Assembly: GCA_015657645.1 (NCBI GenBank)
Contig: JACDQK010000263.1
Coordinates: forward strand, 1-40,367
From: Novosphingobium sp.
Lineage (GTDB): Bacteria; Pseudomonadota; Alphaproteobacteria; Sphingomonadales; Sphingomonadaceae
DNA: 40,367 nucleotides
Reading direction: 5' to 3'
In this document: positions 16,739 to 25,532 of the stretch, one piece after another
Numbering within the stretch: the first letter of the stretch is position 1
How the letters are laid out: each line of letters starts with the position of its first letter
Position numbers and translations under genes: made by a program
The notes under the pieces: generated by a model
The model's input: the letters and a program-made list of their open reading frames with translations, nothing else
The model's database searches: none
Told to the model about the DNA's origin: nothing

Positions 16739-17128
16739 TCAGCGCTGGTTGTTGGGATAGCTGATGATCAGCGACAGGGGCTTCTTGCCGACCTGCCGAA
16801 TCCCGACCACCGCACCCTTGTAGAGATAGGCGGCCATGCCCCTGGTCAGCCGCGCGCGCTGGCCATCGGAGAGGACCTCGCCCTCTCCTTCGAGCACGTA
16901 ATAGACCTCGTCGTGATCGATCGGATGCTCGCCAATCGCGGCACCGCGGTGGAGGATCCGGCGACGGAATTCCATCGCGCGGGGCTGCGGCACGGCATCG
17001 CTGATCCGGTAGGCCGTGCTCATCCCGATTGCGCCGTGCGGCGGGGCCTCTTCGCGCCGGGTCGCGCGCTCGTCGATCACCGCCATCGGCGGCGCGGCGG
17101 CCAGCAGGAGCAGCGCGGCGAGGCTCAC
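16739..17128 (-). CDS. Small cupin protein, probably exported; possible KdgF-like role
   Basis: A 129-residue single-domain cupin. The first ~17 residues (MSLAALLLLAAAPPMAV) look like a cleavable signal or membrane anchor, and the barrel contains the metal-ligand motif GEHPIDHDEVYYVLEGEGEV. The start is GTG 17128, overlapping the pectate lyase stop (GTGA), so it is translationally coupled to that enzyme. KdgF cupins (about 110 residues) ring-open unsaturated galacturonate made by pectate lyases, so this is a reasonable candidate for that step. KdgF is usually cytoplasmic, and sugar-binding or unrelated cupins share the motif, so the function is not established. Confidence 0.75.
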   Translation of the reverse strand: MSLAALLLLAAAPPMAVIDERATRREEAPPHGAIGMSTAYRISDAVPQPRAMEFRRRILHRGAAIGEHPIDHDEVYYVLEGEGEVLSDGQRARLTRGMAAYLYKGAVVGIRQVGKKPLSLIISYPNNQR

Positions 17129-18474
17129 CGGGTGGCTCCGCGTGAGCTGCGATCGCGCGGGCTCAGCGCTTCTTGCGCGCCCGCCTTCTGGCCCGGATAG
17201 CGGCCAGACTTCGGCTGCATGGTGGCGAGATCCCAGTCAGCTTCGACGAAGGCCGCGCGGGTTTCGGCCGGGCGGGGATAGCCGGGGCCGACTTCCTTTT
17301 CGTCGTCGATGATATCGCCGCGCCCTTCTGCCACGAAGAACAGCACGCGGATATCGTCCGGCGCGCGGTCCCAGGGGCGAGCCCCGGCACTTGCGAGCAG
17401 GCTGGTCTCGACCTCGTCCGATGGCAGCACCGGCAGGCCCGACAGATCCGCTAGCGGCTTGGGCGCGCGGATCAGCTTGGCCTTGGTCTCACCATAGCGG
17501 CCAAATTCCGGCAGCGGATTGCCATGGCGATCGACAGCGCGATTGTCGCGCCCGTGGTATTTCAGGTCGCCATCGCCGCCCAGCATCAGGAACGGCAGGC
17601 CTGCGTCGGTATCATTGCCGCCGCGCATCACGTTGCCCACAGCAGTCAGTTCGCCGGTGACATAGGGCTGGCCAGTCCATTCCAGCGCCATCAGGTTGTA
17701 ATGCACTGCGCGGTGGCCGGGATTGTAGATCAGGTTGTTGACCATCAGCGCCTGGACCCCGCCCTTCAGCAGCGGGGACCGCTCGACATTGTGGGCCCAG
17801 ACATTGCGGTAGAAGACGATGCCGGTGGCATTGTCATGGATCAGCGAGCCCTTGGAATGCTCGCCCTTGGGGTGGCTGGCATTGGCCAGCCCCTCAGCCG
17901 CCAGATTGTTTCGGAACAGGATATTGTGGCTGGTCCCCTTGCGCCATTCCGCCACCGTCTTGCCGGTAAAGCGCGGGCCAGAGGCCGACATGTTCTCGTC
18001 GATCCCCCACAGGAAACTGTTGTGCTCGATGATGACATTGTAGGCCGCGACAGTGGACAAGGCGTCAGCCTCCCAGCCAGAGAACAGCGCTTGGCCATCG
18101 CGCCCGGTCATCACGCGCAGGTGGCTGATGATCACGTCATGGGCCTTGAGATCGATCCCGCCGCGGATGATCGTCACACCCGGCGAAGGCGCGGTCTGGC
18201 CGGCAATGGTGAGGAAGGGTTCGGAAATGGTCAGTGATTCCCGCGCAAGGTCGATCACCCCGCCCACTTCGAACACGACGACGCGCGGACCCTTGGCCTC
18301 GACCGCTTCCTTGAACGAACCCGGGCCGTCCTTGGCCAGGGTGGTAACGCGGATGATTCGCCCGCCCTGCCCGCCTTTGGTCGGCTCGACCGGCCCCGCC
18401 CAGACCGCCGCTGGCAGGACAAGTGCCTGCAAAGCCGCGAGGAATACCGCCAGCTTCAACCACCAATGCCGCAT
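17125..18474 (-). CDS. Secreted pectate lyase (parallel beta-helix)
   Basis: A 449-residue protein with an N-terminal signal peptide (MRHWWLKLAVFLAALQALVL then PAAVWA, cleavage about 26). It has a right-handed beta-helix similar to PL1-like pectate lyases, which cleave polygalacturonate by Ca-dependent beta-elimination to unsaturated oligogalacturonides. Seen: DGPGSFKEAVEAKGPRVVVF, the asparagine/leucine-ladder repeats (SLTISEPFLTIAGQTAPSPG, DVIISHLRVMTG, NVIIEHNSF, NILFRNNLAAEG) and NVWAHNVERSPLLKGG. The chosen start is ATG 18474 with AAGGGAGA about 7 bases upstream; a longer frame to 18627 crosses operator D. It is divergent from the TonB receptor and followed by the coupled cupin. Confidence 0.88.
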   Translation of the reverse strand: MRHWWLKLAVFLAALQALVLPAAVWAGPVEPTKGGQGGRIIRVTTLAKDGPGSFKEAVEAKGPRVVVFEVGGVIDLARESLTISEPFLTIAGQTAPSPGVTIIRGGIDLKAHDVIISHLRVMTGRDGQALFSGWEADALSTVAAYNVIIEHNSFLWGIDENMSASGPRFTGKTVAEWRKGTSHNILFRNNLAAEGLANASHPKGEHSKGSLIHDNATGIVFYRNVWAHNVERSPLLKGGVQALMVNNLIYNPGHRAVHYNLMALEWTGQPYVTGELTAVGNVMRGGNDTDAGLPFLMLGGDGDLKYHGRDNRAVDRHGNPLPEFGRYGETKAKLIRAPKPLADLSGLPVLPSDEVETSLLASAGARPWDRAPDDIRVLFFVAEGRGDIIDDEKEVGPGYPRPAETRAAFVEADWDLATMQPKSGRYPGQKAGAQEALSPRDRSSRGATR

Positions 18475-18532
18475 CGTCCAATCTCCCTTGCGCACCTTCT
18501 TGACAGAGCGCCGGAACGGGAGCAATACAAAA

Positions 18533-18546
18533 TGACACCGGTTACC
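18533..18546 (+). promoter_or_regulatory. Operator D: LacI-type palindrome upstream of pectate lyase
   Basis: TGACACCGGTTACC, identical to operators B and C. It lies in the 205-base divergent gap (18475-18679), 58 bases upstream of the pectate lyase ATG on the minus strand. It is separated by 85 bases from operator E, which is closer to the receptor gene. Confidence 0.8.
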
Positions 18547-18631
18547 ATGCCGGTCAGAACGCAGCGGCCGCAAGACCGCACAGGGAGTAGAGGTGCTGGG
18601 GGAGTTGTGCGGCGACACGCATATCATCCTT

Positions 18632-18645
18632 TGACACCGGTATCA
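18632..18645 (+). promoter_or_regulatory. Operator E: LacI-type palindrome upstream of the TonB-dependent receptor
   Basis: TGACACCGGTATCA is the most symmetric of the five sites (one mismatched pair out of seven) and lies 34 bases upstream of the receptor ATG. TTGACA at 18631-18636 overlaps it and may be a -35 element. No clear -10 is visible at the standard spacing. Confidence 0.8.
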
Positions 18646-18679
18646 TGAGGAAGCGCCGCACGGCGTCGAGGGAGTAGAA

Positions 18680-21520
18680 ATGCGCAAGACCCATTCCAGC
18701 AAGACGCTGTTCAAGCTTGCCCTGATCGCCAGCACCGCGATCGCCGCGCCCACTGGCGCCTGGGCGCAGGATGCCGCTCCGCCCGCCGAGGATGCCCCGG
18801 CCGAAGAGATCATCGTCACTGGCTTCCGCCAGTCGCTGCAGGCCGCGATCAACCTCAAGAAGAATTCGGTCGCCGCGGTCGATGCGATCGTCGCCGAAGA
18901 CATCGCCAAGTTCCCCGACCAGAACCTGGCCGAATCGCTCCAGCGCATCCCCGGCATCTCGATCTCGCGCGATGCCGGCGAAGGCCGGGCAATCACTGTG
19001 CGCGGTCTGTCGAGCCAGTTCACCCGCGTCCGCGTCAACGGCATGGAAACGATCGCCACCTCGGTCGATGGCGCCAGCGCCAACCGCGACCGCGCGTTTG
19101 ACTTCAACGTCTTCGCCTCGGAGCTGTTCTCCAGCCTGGTCGTCCGCAAGACCGCCGAAGCCAGCCTCGATGAAGGTTCGCTCGGAGCAGTGGTCGATCT
19201 TAACACTGGCAACCCGCTGGCCGGCAAGGCCGGGCTGACCGCCGCCGCCTCGATCGTCGGTTCCTACAACGACCTGTCCGGCAATGTCGGCCCGCGCCTG
19301 GCGGGCCTCCTGTCATGGCGCAACGATGCCGATACCTTCGGCGTCTCGCTTTCGGCCGCCTATTCGAAGACCAAGGTGCTTGAGCTCGGCAACAATTCGG
19401 TCCGCTGGGCCCAGGCCCGGTTTGACAACGTCAACGGCACCAACTGCTTTACCACGCCGAACTCGGGCGGCAGCTATGTCGCCAGCGCGGCTTGCGATCA
19501 GGCCGCCCTCGCCTTTCACCCGCGCATTCCGCGTTACGGCGAAGTGGCCCATGATCGCGAGCGCCTGGGCCTGACCGGCTCGATCCAGTTCGCCCCGACC
19601 GAGGCAACCAAGCTGTCGATCGACGGCCTCTATTCGAAGTTCGATGCAGCCCGCGAAGAACAGTGGGGCGAAGTCCTGCTGCGTTCGAACGAGCGTTCGA
19701 TCAACGTTGTGAACCCGGTTTACGACGCCAACAAGAACATGATCTCGGCCACGCTCAACGACGCCTGGGTCCGCACCGAGCACTACCTGCGCAAGAGCAC
19801 CACCGAGTTCTACCAGATCGGGGCGACGCTCGATCAGGACGTGACCGACACGCTGCGCTTCACCTTGCTGGGCGGTATTTCCAAGTCGGACGCCGATATC
19901 CCGGTTGAAACCACCATCATCTTCGATGATCGCGACGCGCAGGGCTACTCGTTCGACTATTCGAACATGAAGTTTCCCAAGTTGACCTTCGGGACCAGCG
20001 TGGCCGATCCGGCCAATTTCCAACTGGCCGAAATCCGCGACCGCCCGTCGAACAACACCAACCGTTTCAAGACGGTCCAGCTGCGCACCGAATTCGACCT
20101 GACCGACAAGATCACTTTGAAGGCCGGTGCCGTCTGGCGCCGCTACAACTTTGACCTGGTCGCCTATACCCGTGACACGGCAGTTTGCGGCAATGGCGGC
20201 ACCAGCCTGGTCACCAGCACCTCGGGCACCATCGCCTGCTCACCCACCAGTCTGTTCGGCCCGACTGCAGTCTATGGCTTCCCGGTCACCGCCGCGCTGT
20301 CGCAGATGTTCAACCTCGGCAACGCCGGTCAGCCGGCCGGAAACACCAATTCTTGGCTGGTCCCCAATCTCGATGCGGCGGCAGCCTTCACCGGGCTCTA
20401 CAACCGTCCACTCGCAAACGACGCCGGCAATATCCGCGGCGTCCAGGAAACCACCAAGGGCGCCTACTTCCAGGCGGACCTGAAGGGCGACCTCGGCGGT
20501 TTGGAATATGCGCTCAATGCTGGGATCCGCTATGTGAAGACCGACCAGAGCTCCTATGGCCTGGTCAGTGGCACGCAGGCCACCGTCACCCGCGACTACG
20601 ATGACTGGCTCCCTTCGGCCAACCTGGCGCTGTTCCCGACGCAGAACGTGATCCTGCGTGCTGCCGTGGCCGAGGTGATGACCCGTCCGACGCTCGGCTC
20701 GCTGACGCCGGGCGGTTCGGCCGACGGCTTCAATTACCGCGTGACCAGCGGCAACCCGTTCCTCGAGCCCTATCGCGCCACCAATTATGACCTGGCCGCC
20801 GAATGGTACTTCGCTCCGCAGGCCGTGCTCTCGGTCGCCTGGTTCAAGAAGGACGTGAGCAGCTTCACCCAGTCGGCCTCGATCACTGGCGCCACTTTCA
20901 CCCAGACCGGCCTGCCGGCTTCGGTGCTGAGCCCCAGCTCGCCGGCTGCGCTCAACCCGGCGCAGCTCAGCCAGCCGATCTGGACGCTCTCGACCACGGT
21001 CAACGGCTCAGGCGCAACGCTCAACGGCTGGGAATTCGCTGCCCAGGTGCCGTTCAGCGCTTTCACCGATGGCTTCTTCAAGCACTTCGGCGTGATCGCC
21101 AACGCCACCTTCATCAGCTCGAACGCCACCTTCAACCTGCAGGGTCCGGCGATTGCCCCGGGCGGCGCGCTGCAGAACGTGACCGTAAGCAACACGCTGT
21201 CGAACGTCTCCAAGCAGGCCTACAACGGTACGCTCTACTACGATGACGGCAAGTTCGCGGCCCGCGTGATGCTGTCCTATCGTGGTCGCTACCACGAAGG
21301 CGCTTCGGGCACGGGCAACCTGCTTGAAGGCTATGGCGCCACCACCAACCTCGATGCTTCGATCCGCTACAAGCTGACCGACTGGATCGAACTATCGGTG
21401 GAAGGCAACAACCTGCTCGACACCTACCGCTACCGCTTCACTGACTTTGACGCGGATCGCAATTACGAGAACAACCATTTCGGCCGCACGATCCTGTTTG
21501 GGGCGCGGTTCAAGCTCTGA
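18680..21520 (+). CDS. TonB-dependent outer-membrane receptor for pectic oligosaccharides
   Basis: A 946-residue TonB-dependent receptor. Signal peptide residues 1-29 (MRKTHSSKTLFKLALIASTA through GAWAQ) precede a TonB-box-like AEEIIVTGFRQSL. The plug domain follows, with SVAAVDAIVAEDIAKFPDQN, ESLQRIPGISISRDAGEGR and TVRGLSSQFTRVRVNGME. A long beta-barrel comes next, ending GRTILFGARFKL with the aromatic/hydrophobic C-terminal strand needed for barrel insertion. This is the proteobacterial carbohydrate-type receptor subfamily. GAGGGAG at 18668-18674 is the ribosome site. Its location between a pectate lyase and esterase/GH43 genes, and operator E, indicate uptake of oligogalacturonide or related pectic fragments. 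Energy would come from TonB-ExbBD encoded elsewhere. Confidence 0.93.
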   Translation: MRKTHSSKTLFKLALIASTAIAAPTGAWAQDAAPPAEDAPAEEIIVTGFRQSLQAAINLKKNSVAAVDAIVAEDIAKFPDQNLAESLQRIPGISISRDAGEGRAITVRGLSSQFTRVRVNGMETIATSVDGASANRDRAFDFNVFASELFSSLVVRKTAEASLDEGSLGAVVDLNTGNPLAGKAGLTAAASIVGSYNDLSGNVGPRLAGLLSWRNDADTFGVSLSAAYSKTKVLELGNNSVRWAQARFDNVNGTNCFTTPNSGGSYVASAACDQAALAFHPRIPRYGEVAHDRERLGLTGSIQFAPTEATKLSIDGLYSKFDAAREEQWGEVLLRSNERSINVVNPVYDANKNMISATLNDAWVRTEHYLRKSTTEFYQIGATLDQDVTDTLRFTLLGGISKSDADIPVETTIIFDDRDAQGYSFDYSNMKFPKLTFGTSVADPANFQLAEIRDRPSNNTNRFKTVQLRTEFDLTDKITLKAGAVWRRYNFDLVAYTRDTAVCGNGGTSLVTSTSGTIACSPTSLFGPTAVYGFPVTAALSQMFNLGNAGQPAGNTNSWLVPNLDAAAAFTGLYNRPLANDAGNIRGVQETTKGAYFQADLKGDLGGLEYALNAGIRYVKTDQSSYGLVSGTQATVTRDYDDWLPSANLALFPTQNVILRAAVAEVMTRPTLGSLTPGGSADGFNYRVTSGNPFLEPYRATNYDLAAEWYFAPQAVLSVAWFKKDVSSFTQSASITGATFTQTGLPASVLSPSSPAALNPAQLSQPIWTLSTTVNGSGATLNGWEFAAQVPFSAFTDGFFKHFGVIANATFISSNATFNLQGPAIAPGGALQNVTVSNTLSNVSKQAYNGTLYYDDGKFAARVMLSYRGRYHEGASGTGNLLEGYGATTNLDASIRYKLTDWIELSVEGNNLLDTYRYRFTDFDADRNYENNHFGRTILFGARFKL

Positions 21521-21550
21521 TCACACGTACCTCCCGGAGGCCGGTTCCCG

Positions 21551-22546
21551 ATGACGATTGACCGCAGGTCGCTGATTGTCGCGGGGCTGGCCTCCACCCT
21601 TACCGCACGGGCGGGGGCGCAAACGCCTCCGCCCGTTGCCATTGGCGCGCTGCCCCCTGGCCAGCCGCAGCCGGTCGAAACGATCGACCTCTGGCCCGCC
21701 GGTGCGCCCGGCCTGCCCCCGAAGGCGCTGACCGAGACGGTCAACGAACGCTCAACCGATCCGCTCGTCACCGATCGCGCAGTCTTCGGTATCACCCGCC
21801 CGCGCCTGGCCGTGTTCCGGCCCGACCGGCCCAATGGCGCCGCTGTGCTCCTCACGCCCGGCGGCGGCTATCGCTGGGTCGTGGTCGACAAGGAGGGCTA
21901 CGAGATGGCGCGCTGGCTGGCCGCGCGCGGTTTCACCGCCTTTGTCCTGTTCTACCGCCTGCCCGGCGAAGGCTGGGCCGCCGGACCCGACGTCCCGCTG
22001 GCCGATGCCCAGCGCGCCATGCGCCTGATCCGCCACCGCTCGCGCGACTTTGCCGTGGATCCGGAGCGCGTTGCCGCCATGGGCTTTTCCGCTGGCGGCC
22101 ATGTCTGCGCCAGCCTCTCCACGCGCTTTGCCGCCAGTGTCTACCAGCCGGTCGATGCCGCCGATCGTCTTTCCGCCAAGCCGCACAGCGCCGCGCCGAT
22201 CTATCCGGTGGTCAGCATGGACCCGACGATTGCCCATCCCGGCTCGCGCCAATTGCTGCTCGGCGCTACACCGACGCCTGAGCGGGAGGCGCTCTATTCG
22301 CCCGACCGGCAGGTGCCGGCCGACGCCCCGCCGCATTTCCTGCTGCATGCCGAGGATGACGATGTCGTCCCGGCCGAAAATTCCCTGCGGCTGCGCGCGG
22401 CGCTCAAGGCACGCGGTATCGCGGTTGAAACGCACCTCTTTGCCAATGGCGGCCATGGCTTTGGCCTGCGCAAGGCGGTTGGCAAGCCGGCCGAGGCCTG
22501 GCCTGACTTGTGGCGCGCCTGGGCCCGCACTGTGGGTCTTGGCTGA
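21551..22546 (+). CDS. Exported alpha/beta hydrolase (esterase, acetylesterase-like)
   Basis: A 331-residue secreted serine hydrolase. The N-terminus MTIDRRSLIVAGLASTLTARAG is a twin-arginine-like or Sec signal with cleavage near AGA-QT. The oxyanion region is LLTPGGGYRW (about 100-109), the nucleophile Ser180 is in MGFSAGGHV, the acid is in HAEDDDVVP (about 273) and the His is in NGGHGFG (about 303), giving a full triad. It resembles BD-FAE/acetyl-xylan-esterase-type enzymes that deacetylate plant polysaccharides. It begins 30 bases after the receptor stop, with GGAGG at 21536-21540, and its stop overlaps the next ATG (TGATG), so all three genes form an operon under operator E. Confidence 0.85.
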   Translation: MTIDRRSLIVAGLASTLTARAGAQTPPPVAIGALPPGQPQPVETIDLWPAGAPGLPPKALTETVNERSTDPLVTDRAVFGITRPRLAVFRPDRPNGAAVLLTPGGGYRWVVVDKEGYEMARWLAARGFTAFVLFYRLPGEGWAAGPDVPLADAQRAMRLIRHRSRDFAVDPERVAAMGFSAGGHVCASLSTRFAASVYQPVDAADRLSAKPHSAAPIYPVVSMDPTIAHPGSRQLLLGATPTPEREALYSPDRQVPADAPPHFLLHAEDDDVVPAENSLRLRAALKARGIAVETHLFANGGHGFGLRKAVGKPAEAWPDLWRAWARTVGLG

Positions 22547-24120
22547 TGGACCGGCGCGACCTGCTCAAGGCCGGGGTGCTGGCCCCGCTGGTCTCGGCCC
22601 TGCCGCTCAGCGCCGCCGCACCGGTCCGCACTGGGATCGAAGGCCAGCGCCAGCCCGACCTGGGTAATGGCCGCTTCCTCAACCCGGTCCTCTCGGGCGA
22701 CCGGCCTGACCCGGCGGTGCTGAAGGACGGCGACGACTATTACCTGACCTTCTCCAGCTTCGATGCCTATCCCGGCCTGACGATCTGGCACAGCCGCGAT
22801 TTGGTGAACTGGCAGCCGCGCAAGGCTGCGCTCCACCGCAATATCGGTTCGGTCTGGGCGGTCAGTCTGGAGAAGCACGCGGGGCGCTACTTCATCTACA
22901 TCCCGGTCAAGGCCCAGCCGCGGAACGACATCTATGTGATCTGGGCCGACCATATCGACGGACCATGGAGCGATCCGCTTCCCCTTGGCCTGCACAGCCG
23001 CATCGACCCCTGCCACGCCGTGGCCGAGGACGGTTCGCGCTGGCTGTTCCTTTCCGGCGGGGACCGCGTCCGACTGGCGGACGATGGCCTGTCGGTCACC
23101 GGGCCGGTCGAGCATGTCTACGATCCCTGGCGCTATCCCGATACCTGGGATGTCGAAGGCTTCTCCCCCGAAGGCCCCTCGATCACCGTCCGTGGCGGCT
23201 GGTACTATCTGATCACCGCAGTCGGCGGAACGGCTGGGCCGCCTACCGGGCATATGGTGATCGCCGCCCGCTCACGCTCGCTTCACGGCCCGTGGGAACA
23301 GCACCCCCGTAATCCGCTGGTGCGCACCCTATCGGCGGGCGAGGCCTGGTGGTCGCGCGGACACGCGTCGCTGGTTGAAGGGCCGGATGGTTCGTGGTGG
23401 TCGCTCTATCATGGTTATGCGGCGGGCTTCTGGACGCTGGGCCGCCAATGCCTGCTCGACCCCGTCGAATGGACCCGCGACGGCTGGTTCCGGATGACCG
23501 GCGGCGACCTCTCACGTCCGATCCGCAAGCCCCGCGGCGGGCAGGCCCTGCCCCACGGCATGGCCCTGTCCGACGATTTCAGCGCGCCGCTGTTGCTCGG
23601 CTCCAAATGGACCTTCTTCCGCCCCGCCCCGGACGAGACCGACCGCATCCGGGTGGCAGACGGCGCGCTGCACCTTACCGGCAAGGGCCTCGCTCCCTCC
23701 AGCGGCTCGCCCTTGCTGTTGACGGCTGGTGATCGCTCCTACCAGTTCGAATGCGATATCGAGCTGGCCGCCGGCGCCACAGCCGGCTTGGTGCTGTTCT
23801 ATGACGACAAGCTCTATTGCGGGCTGGGTTTCGACGAGCGCCGCTTCGTCACTCACCAGTACGGGATCGAGCGCGGCCGCCCGGCCAATCCCCATGGGCG
23901 GCGGATGAAGCTACGCGTCACCAACCGCGAACACATCGTCGCGTTCCACACCAGCGGCGATGGCGGGCAGACCTGGCAACGCTTTGACCGCGGCATGGAA
24001 GTATCCGGTTATCATCACAACGTGCGCGGCGGCTTCCTAGCGCTCAAGCCGGGGCTCTACGCCGCTGGCCCCGGCGCCTGCACTTTCCGCGATTTCCGGT
24101 ACACAGCCCTGCGGGATTGA
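22546..24120 (+). CDS. Exported glycoside hydrolase family 43 protein
   Basis: A 524-residue enzyme with a five-bladed beta-propeller typical of GH43 (arabinofuranosidase/xylosidase type). The N-terminus MDRRDLLKAGVLAPLVSALP is a twin-arginine-like signal. Catalytic base Asp55 lies in SGDRPDPAVLKDGDDYYL, followed by WHSRDLVNW, the transition Asp region RIDPCHAV and the probable acid Glu in SPEGPSI. From about residue 345 (LSDDFSAPLLLGSKWTFF) a concanavalin-like C-terminal domain follows, as in many GH43 beta-xylosidases. ATG 22546 overlaps the esterase stop (TGATG). It probably trims arabinose or xylose side chains of pectin before uptake. It ends 11 bases from the convergent Rieske gene, the boundary of the pectin locus. 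Confidence 0.87.
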   Translation: MDRRDLLKAGVLAPLVSALPLSAAAPVRTGIEGQRQPDLGNGRFLNPVLSGDRPDPAVLKDGDDYYLTFSSFDAYPGLTIWHSRDLVNWQPRKAALHRNIGSVWAVSLEKHAGRYFIYIPVKAQPRNDIYVIWADHIDGPWSDPLPLGLHSRIDPCHAVAEDGSRWLFLSGGDRVRLADDGLSVTGPVEHVYDPWRYPDTWDVEGFSPEGPSITVRGGWYYLITAVGGTAGPPTGHMVIAARSRSLHGPWEQHPRNPLVRTLSAGEAWWSRGHASLVEGPDGSWWSLYHGYAAGFWTLGRQCLLDPVEWTRDGWFRMTGGDLSRPIRKPRGGQALPHGMALSDDFSAPLLLGSKWTFFRPAPDETDRIRVADGALHLTGKGLAPSSGSPLLLTAGDRSYQFECDIELAAGATAGLVLFYDDKLYCGLGFDERRFVTHQYGIERGRPANPHGRRMKLRVTNREHIVAFHTSGDGGQTWQRFDRGMEVSGYHHNVRGGFLALKPGLYAAGPGACTFRDFRYTALRD

Positions 24121-24131
24121 GCCGCGCTCCG

Positions 24132-25499
24132 TCAGCCGTGTGCCGCCAGGCACGCATCCAGCGCATCATGGAAGTGCTGGACGCGGCATTCCTCGTCGCT
24201 CAGCCAGACCGATTGGAACCCACTAGAGGCCATGCCTTCCTGCACCCGCGCCAAAAGCGAGATGTCTTCATCGATCGTCACGGTCATGCTTTTGCGACCG
24301 GCAATGATATCCTCATGGGTAAAGGCATCGCGCGGCGGGCGCTGGTAGTCGTCTGGCCGCGGGCCGTTGAGGCGAAAATGGGTGCCGATTGCCACCCCAT
24401 CCTGGCCCTTGGCGCGCTGTGCTTCTTCCGCGCTGCCCTGGAACTGCACCAGCGTGATCATGTCGAACTGGCTCTTGCCGGGATCGCCAGCGTCGGGCCG
24501 GGATCGCATCAGCCAGGCGCTTTCCGGCGTGACCGACAGGATGATGTTGGGAAACAGATTGAACTGCCAGACATCGCTTAACTGCGCGTCGGACAGGTCG
24601 GCATAGGCCAGGCCCCGTTCCTGTGCGATGGCACGCTTGGCGCGTTGCAGGGCCGGCCTGATTTCCGCCACCCGCCCGCGATAGTCCTCGGGATCCAGAC
24701 CGACGGCTCGCAGTTGCAGCGTCAGCATGTCGGTTGGCACCTCGGGCGTCGGGAAGCCGGAGTCGGTCACGCCGCCCGGCACATAGACCGCCGTGTGGCC
24801 ATGTTCGAACAGCTCGATCGGGGCGGTTGCGCACTCGAACATCCGCCGATGGATCGGGTGGATGAAGGGCACGTGATAGAGCTCTGCGAAGTTATCGAGG
24901 ATCGCCTTCCAGTTGCAGGTATGCGAGACCGACTGATCGTTGGTGACGCTCATCGTTTCCAGGCGGTAAGGCCTGAGCAAGTCGAGCACGGGGCCCAGGA
25001 AATCAGGCAGTGTGATCCCGCCCGGTGTCAGGCGCACAAAGACCAGGCCCAACGCCTCCTCAACCTCGACCGCCCGCAGCGCCAGCTGCGCTTTCGGCAA
25101 GCCATTGGAAAAGCGCGAAGCGCCCGGCGCGCCCTGCAATCCGCCATCCAGCCCATAGGCCCCGGCATGATAGGGGCAGACGAACTTCTTCAGGACGCCC
25201 AGCGGCTCGGTCACCAGACGGGTGCCGCGGTGGGTGCAGGCATTGTGCAGCGCCCGCAGTCGCCCGTCGGTTCCGCGCGCAATGATCAGGCTTTCCGCGC
25301 CGATTTCGAAAGTAAAGTATTGGCCGGCGGTCTGAACGTCGCAGGCCAGTCCGGCGACGAGCCAGGTGTGCGCCCACAGCGCCTGCCGCTCCCGCTCCAT
25401 CCAGTCGCGGGAGAGATACCGGTCCTTGTCGAAATTGCGGATCGGAATGGGCGATTTGTCAGGCGCCTGCGGCTGGGGCTGGGGCTGGGATGCAGACAT
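24132..25499 (-). CDS. Rieske non-heme iron oxygenase, alpha subunit (1)
   Basis: A 455-residue oxygenase component that would hydroxylate or dihydroxylate a ring using electrons from a ferredoxin/reductase. Rieske cluster ligands: Cys88 and His90 (ACTHRG) and Cys108 and His111 (CPYHAGAYG). The mononuclear iron site is in ILDNFAELYHVPFIHP, with His209 and His214 and the electron-bridging acidic residue near 202-206. The chosen start is ATG 25499 with TCAGGAGA 5 bases upstream; an upstream in-frame start (25526) lacks such a site. It lies 33 bases downstream of the second Rieske gene on the same strand. No reductase, ferredoxin or classical beta subunit is nearby. The substrate is unknown; the neighbouring steroid operon suggests a steroid or terpenoid. 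Confidence 0.9.
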   Translation of the reverse strand: MSASQPQPQPQAPDKSPIPIRNFDKDRYLSRDWMERERQALWAHTWLVAGLACDVQTAGQYFTFEIGAESLIIARGTDGRLRALHNACTHRGTRLVTEPLGVLKKFVCPYHAGAYGLDGGLQGAPGASRFSNGLPKAQLALRAVEVEEALGLVFVRLTPGGITLPDFLGPVLDLLRPYRLETMSVTNDQSVSHTCNWKAILDNFAELYHVPFIHPIHRRMFECATAPIELFEHGHTAVYVPGGVTDSGFPTPEVPTDMLTLQLRAVGLDPEDYRGRVAEIRPALQRAKRAIAQERGLAYADLSDAQLSDVWQFNLFPNIILSVTPESAWLMRSRPDAGDPGKSQFDMITLVQFQGSAEEAQRAKGQDGVAIGTHFRLNGPRPDDYQRPPRDAFTHEDIIAGRKSMTVTIDEDISLLARVQEGMASSGFQSVWLSDEECRVQHFHDALDACLAAHG

Positions 25500-25532
25500 T
25501 TCGGTCTCCTGACGGTGCGCCGTCACACGCCC

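Noticed and set aside
21531-21541. CCTCCCGGAGG inverted repeat after the TonB receptor as a terminator.
   Set aside because: It is very short, has no U-tract, and its GGAGG half serves as ribosome site for the coupled esterase.
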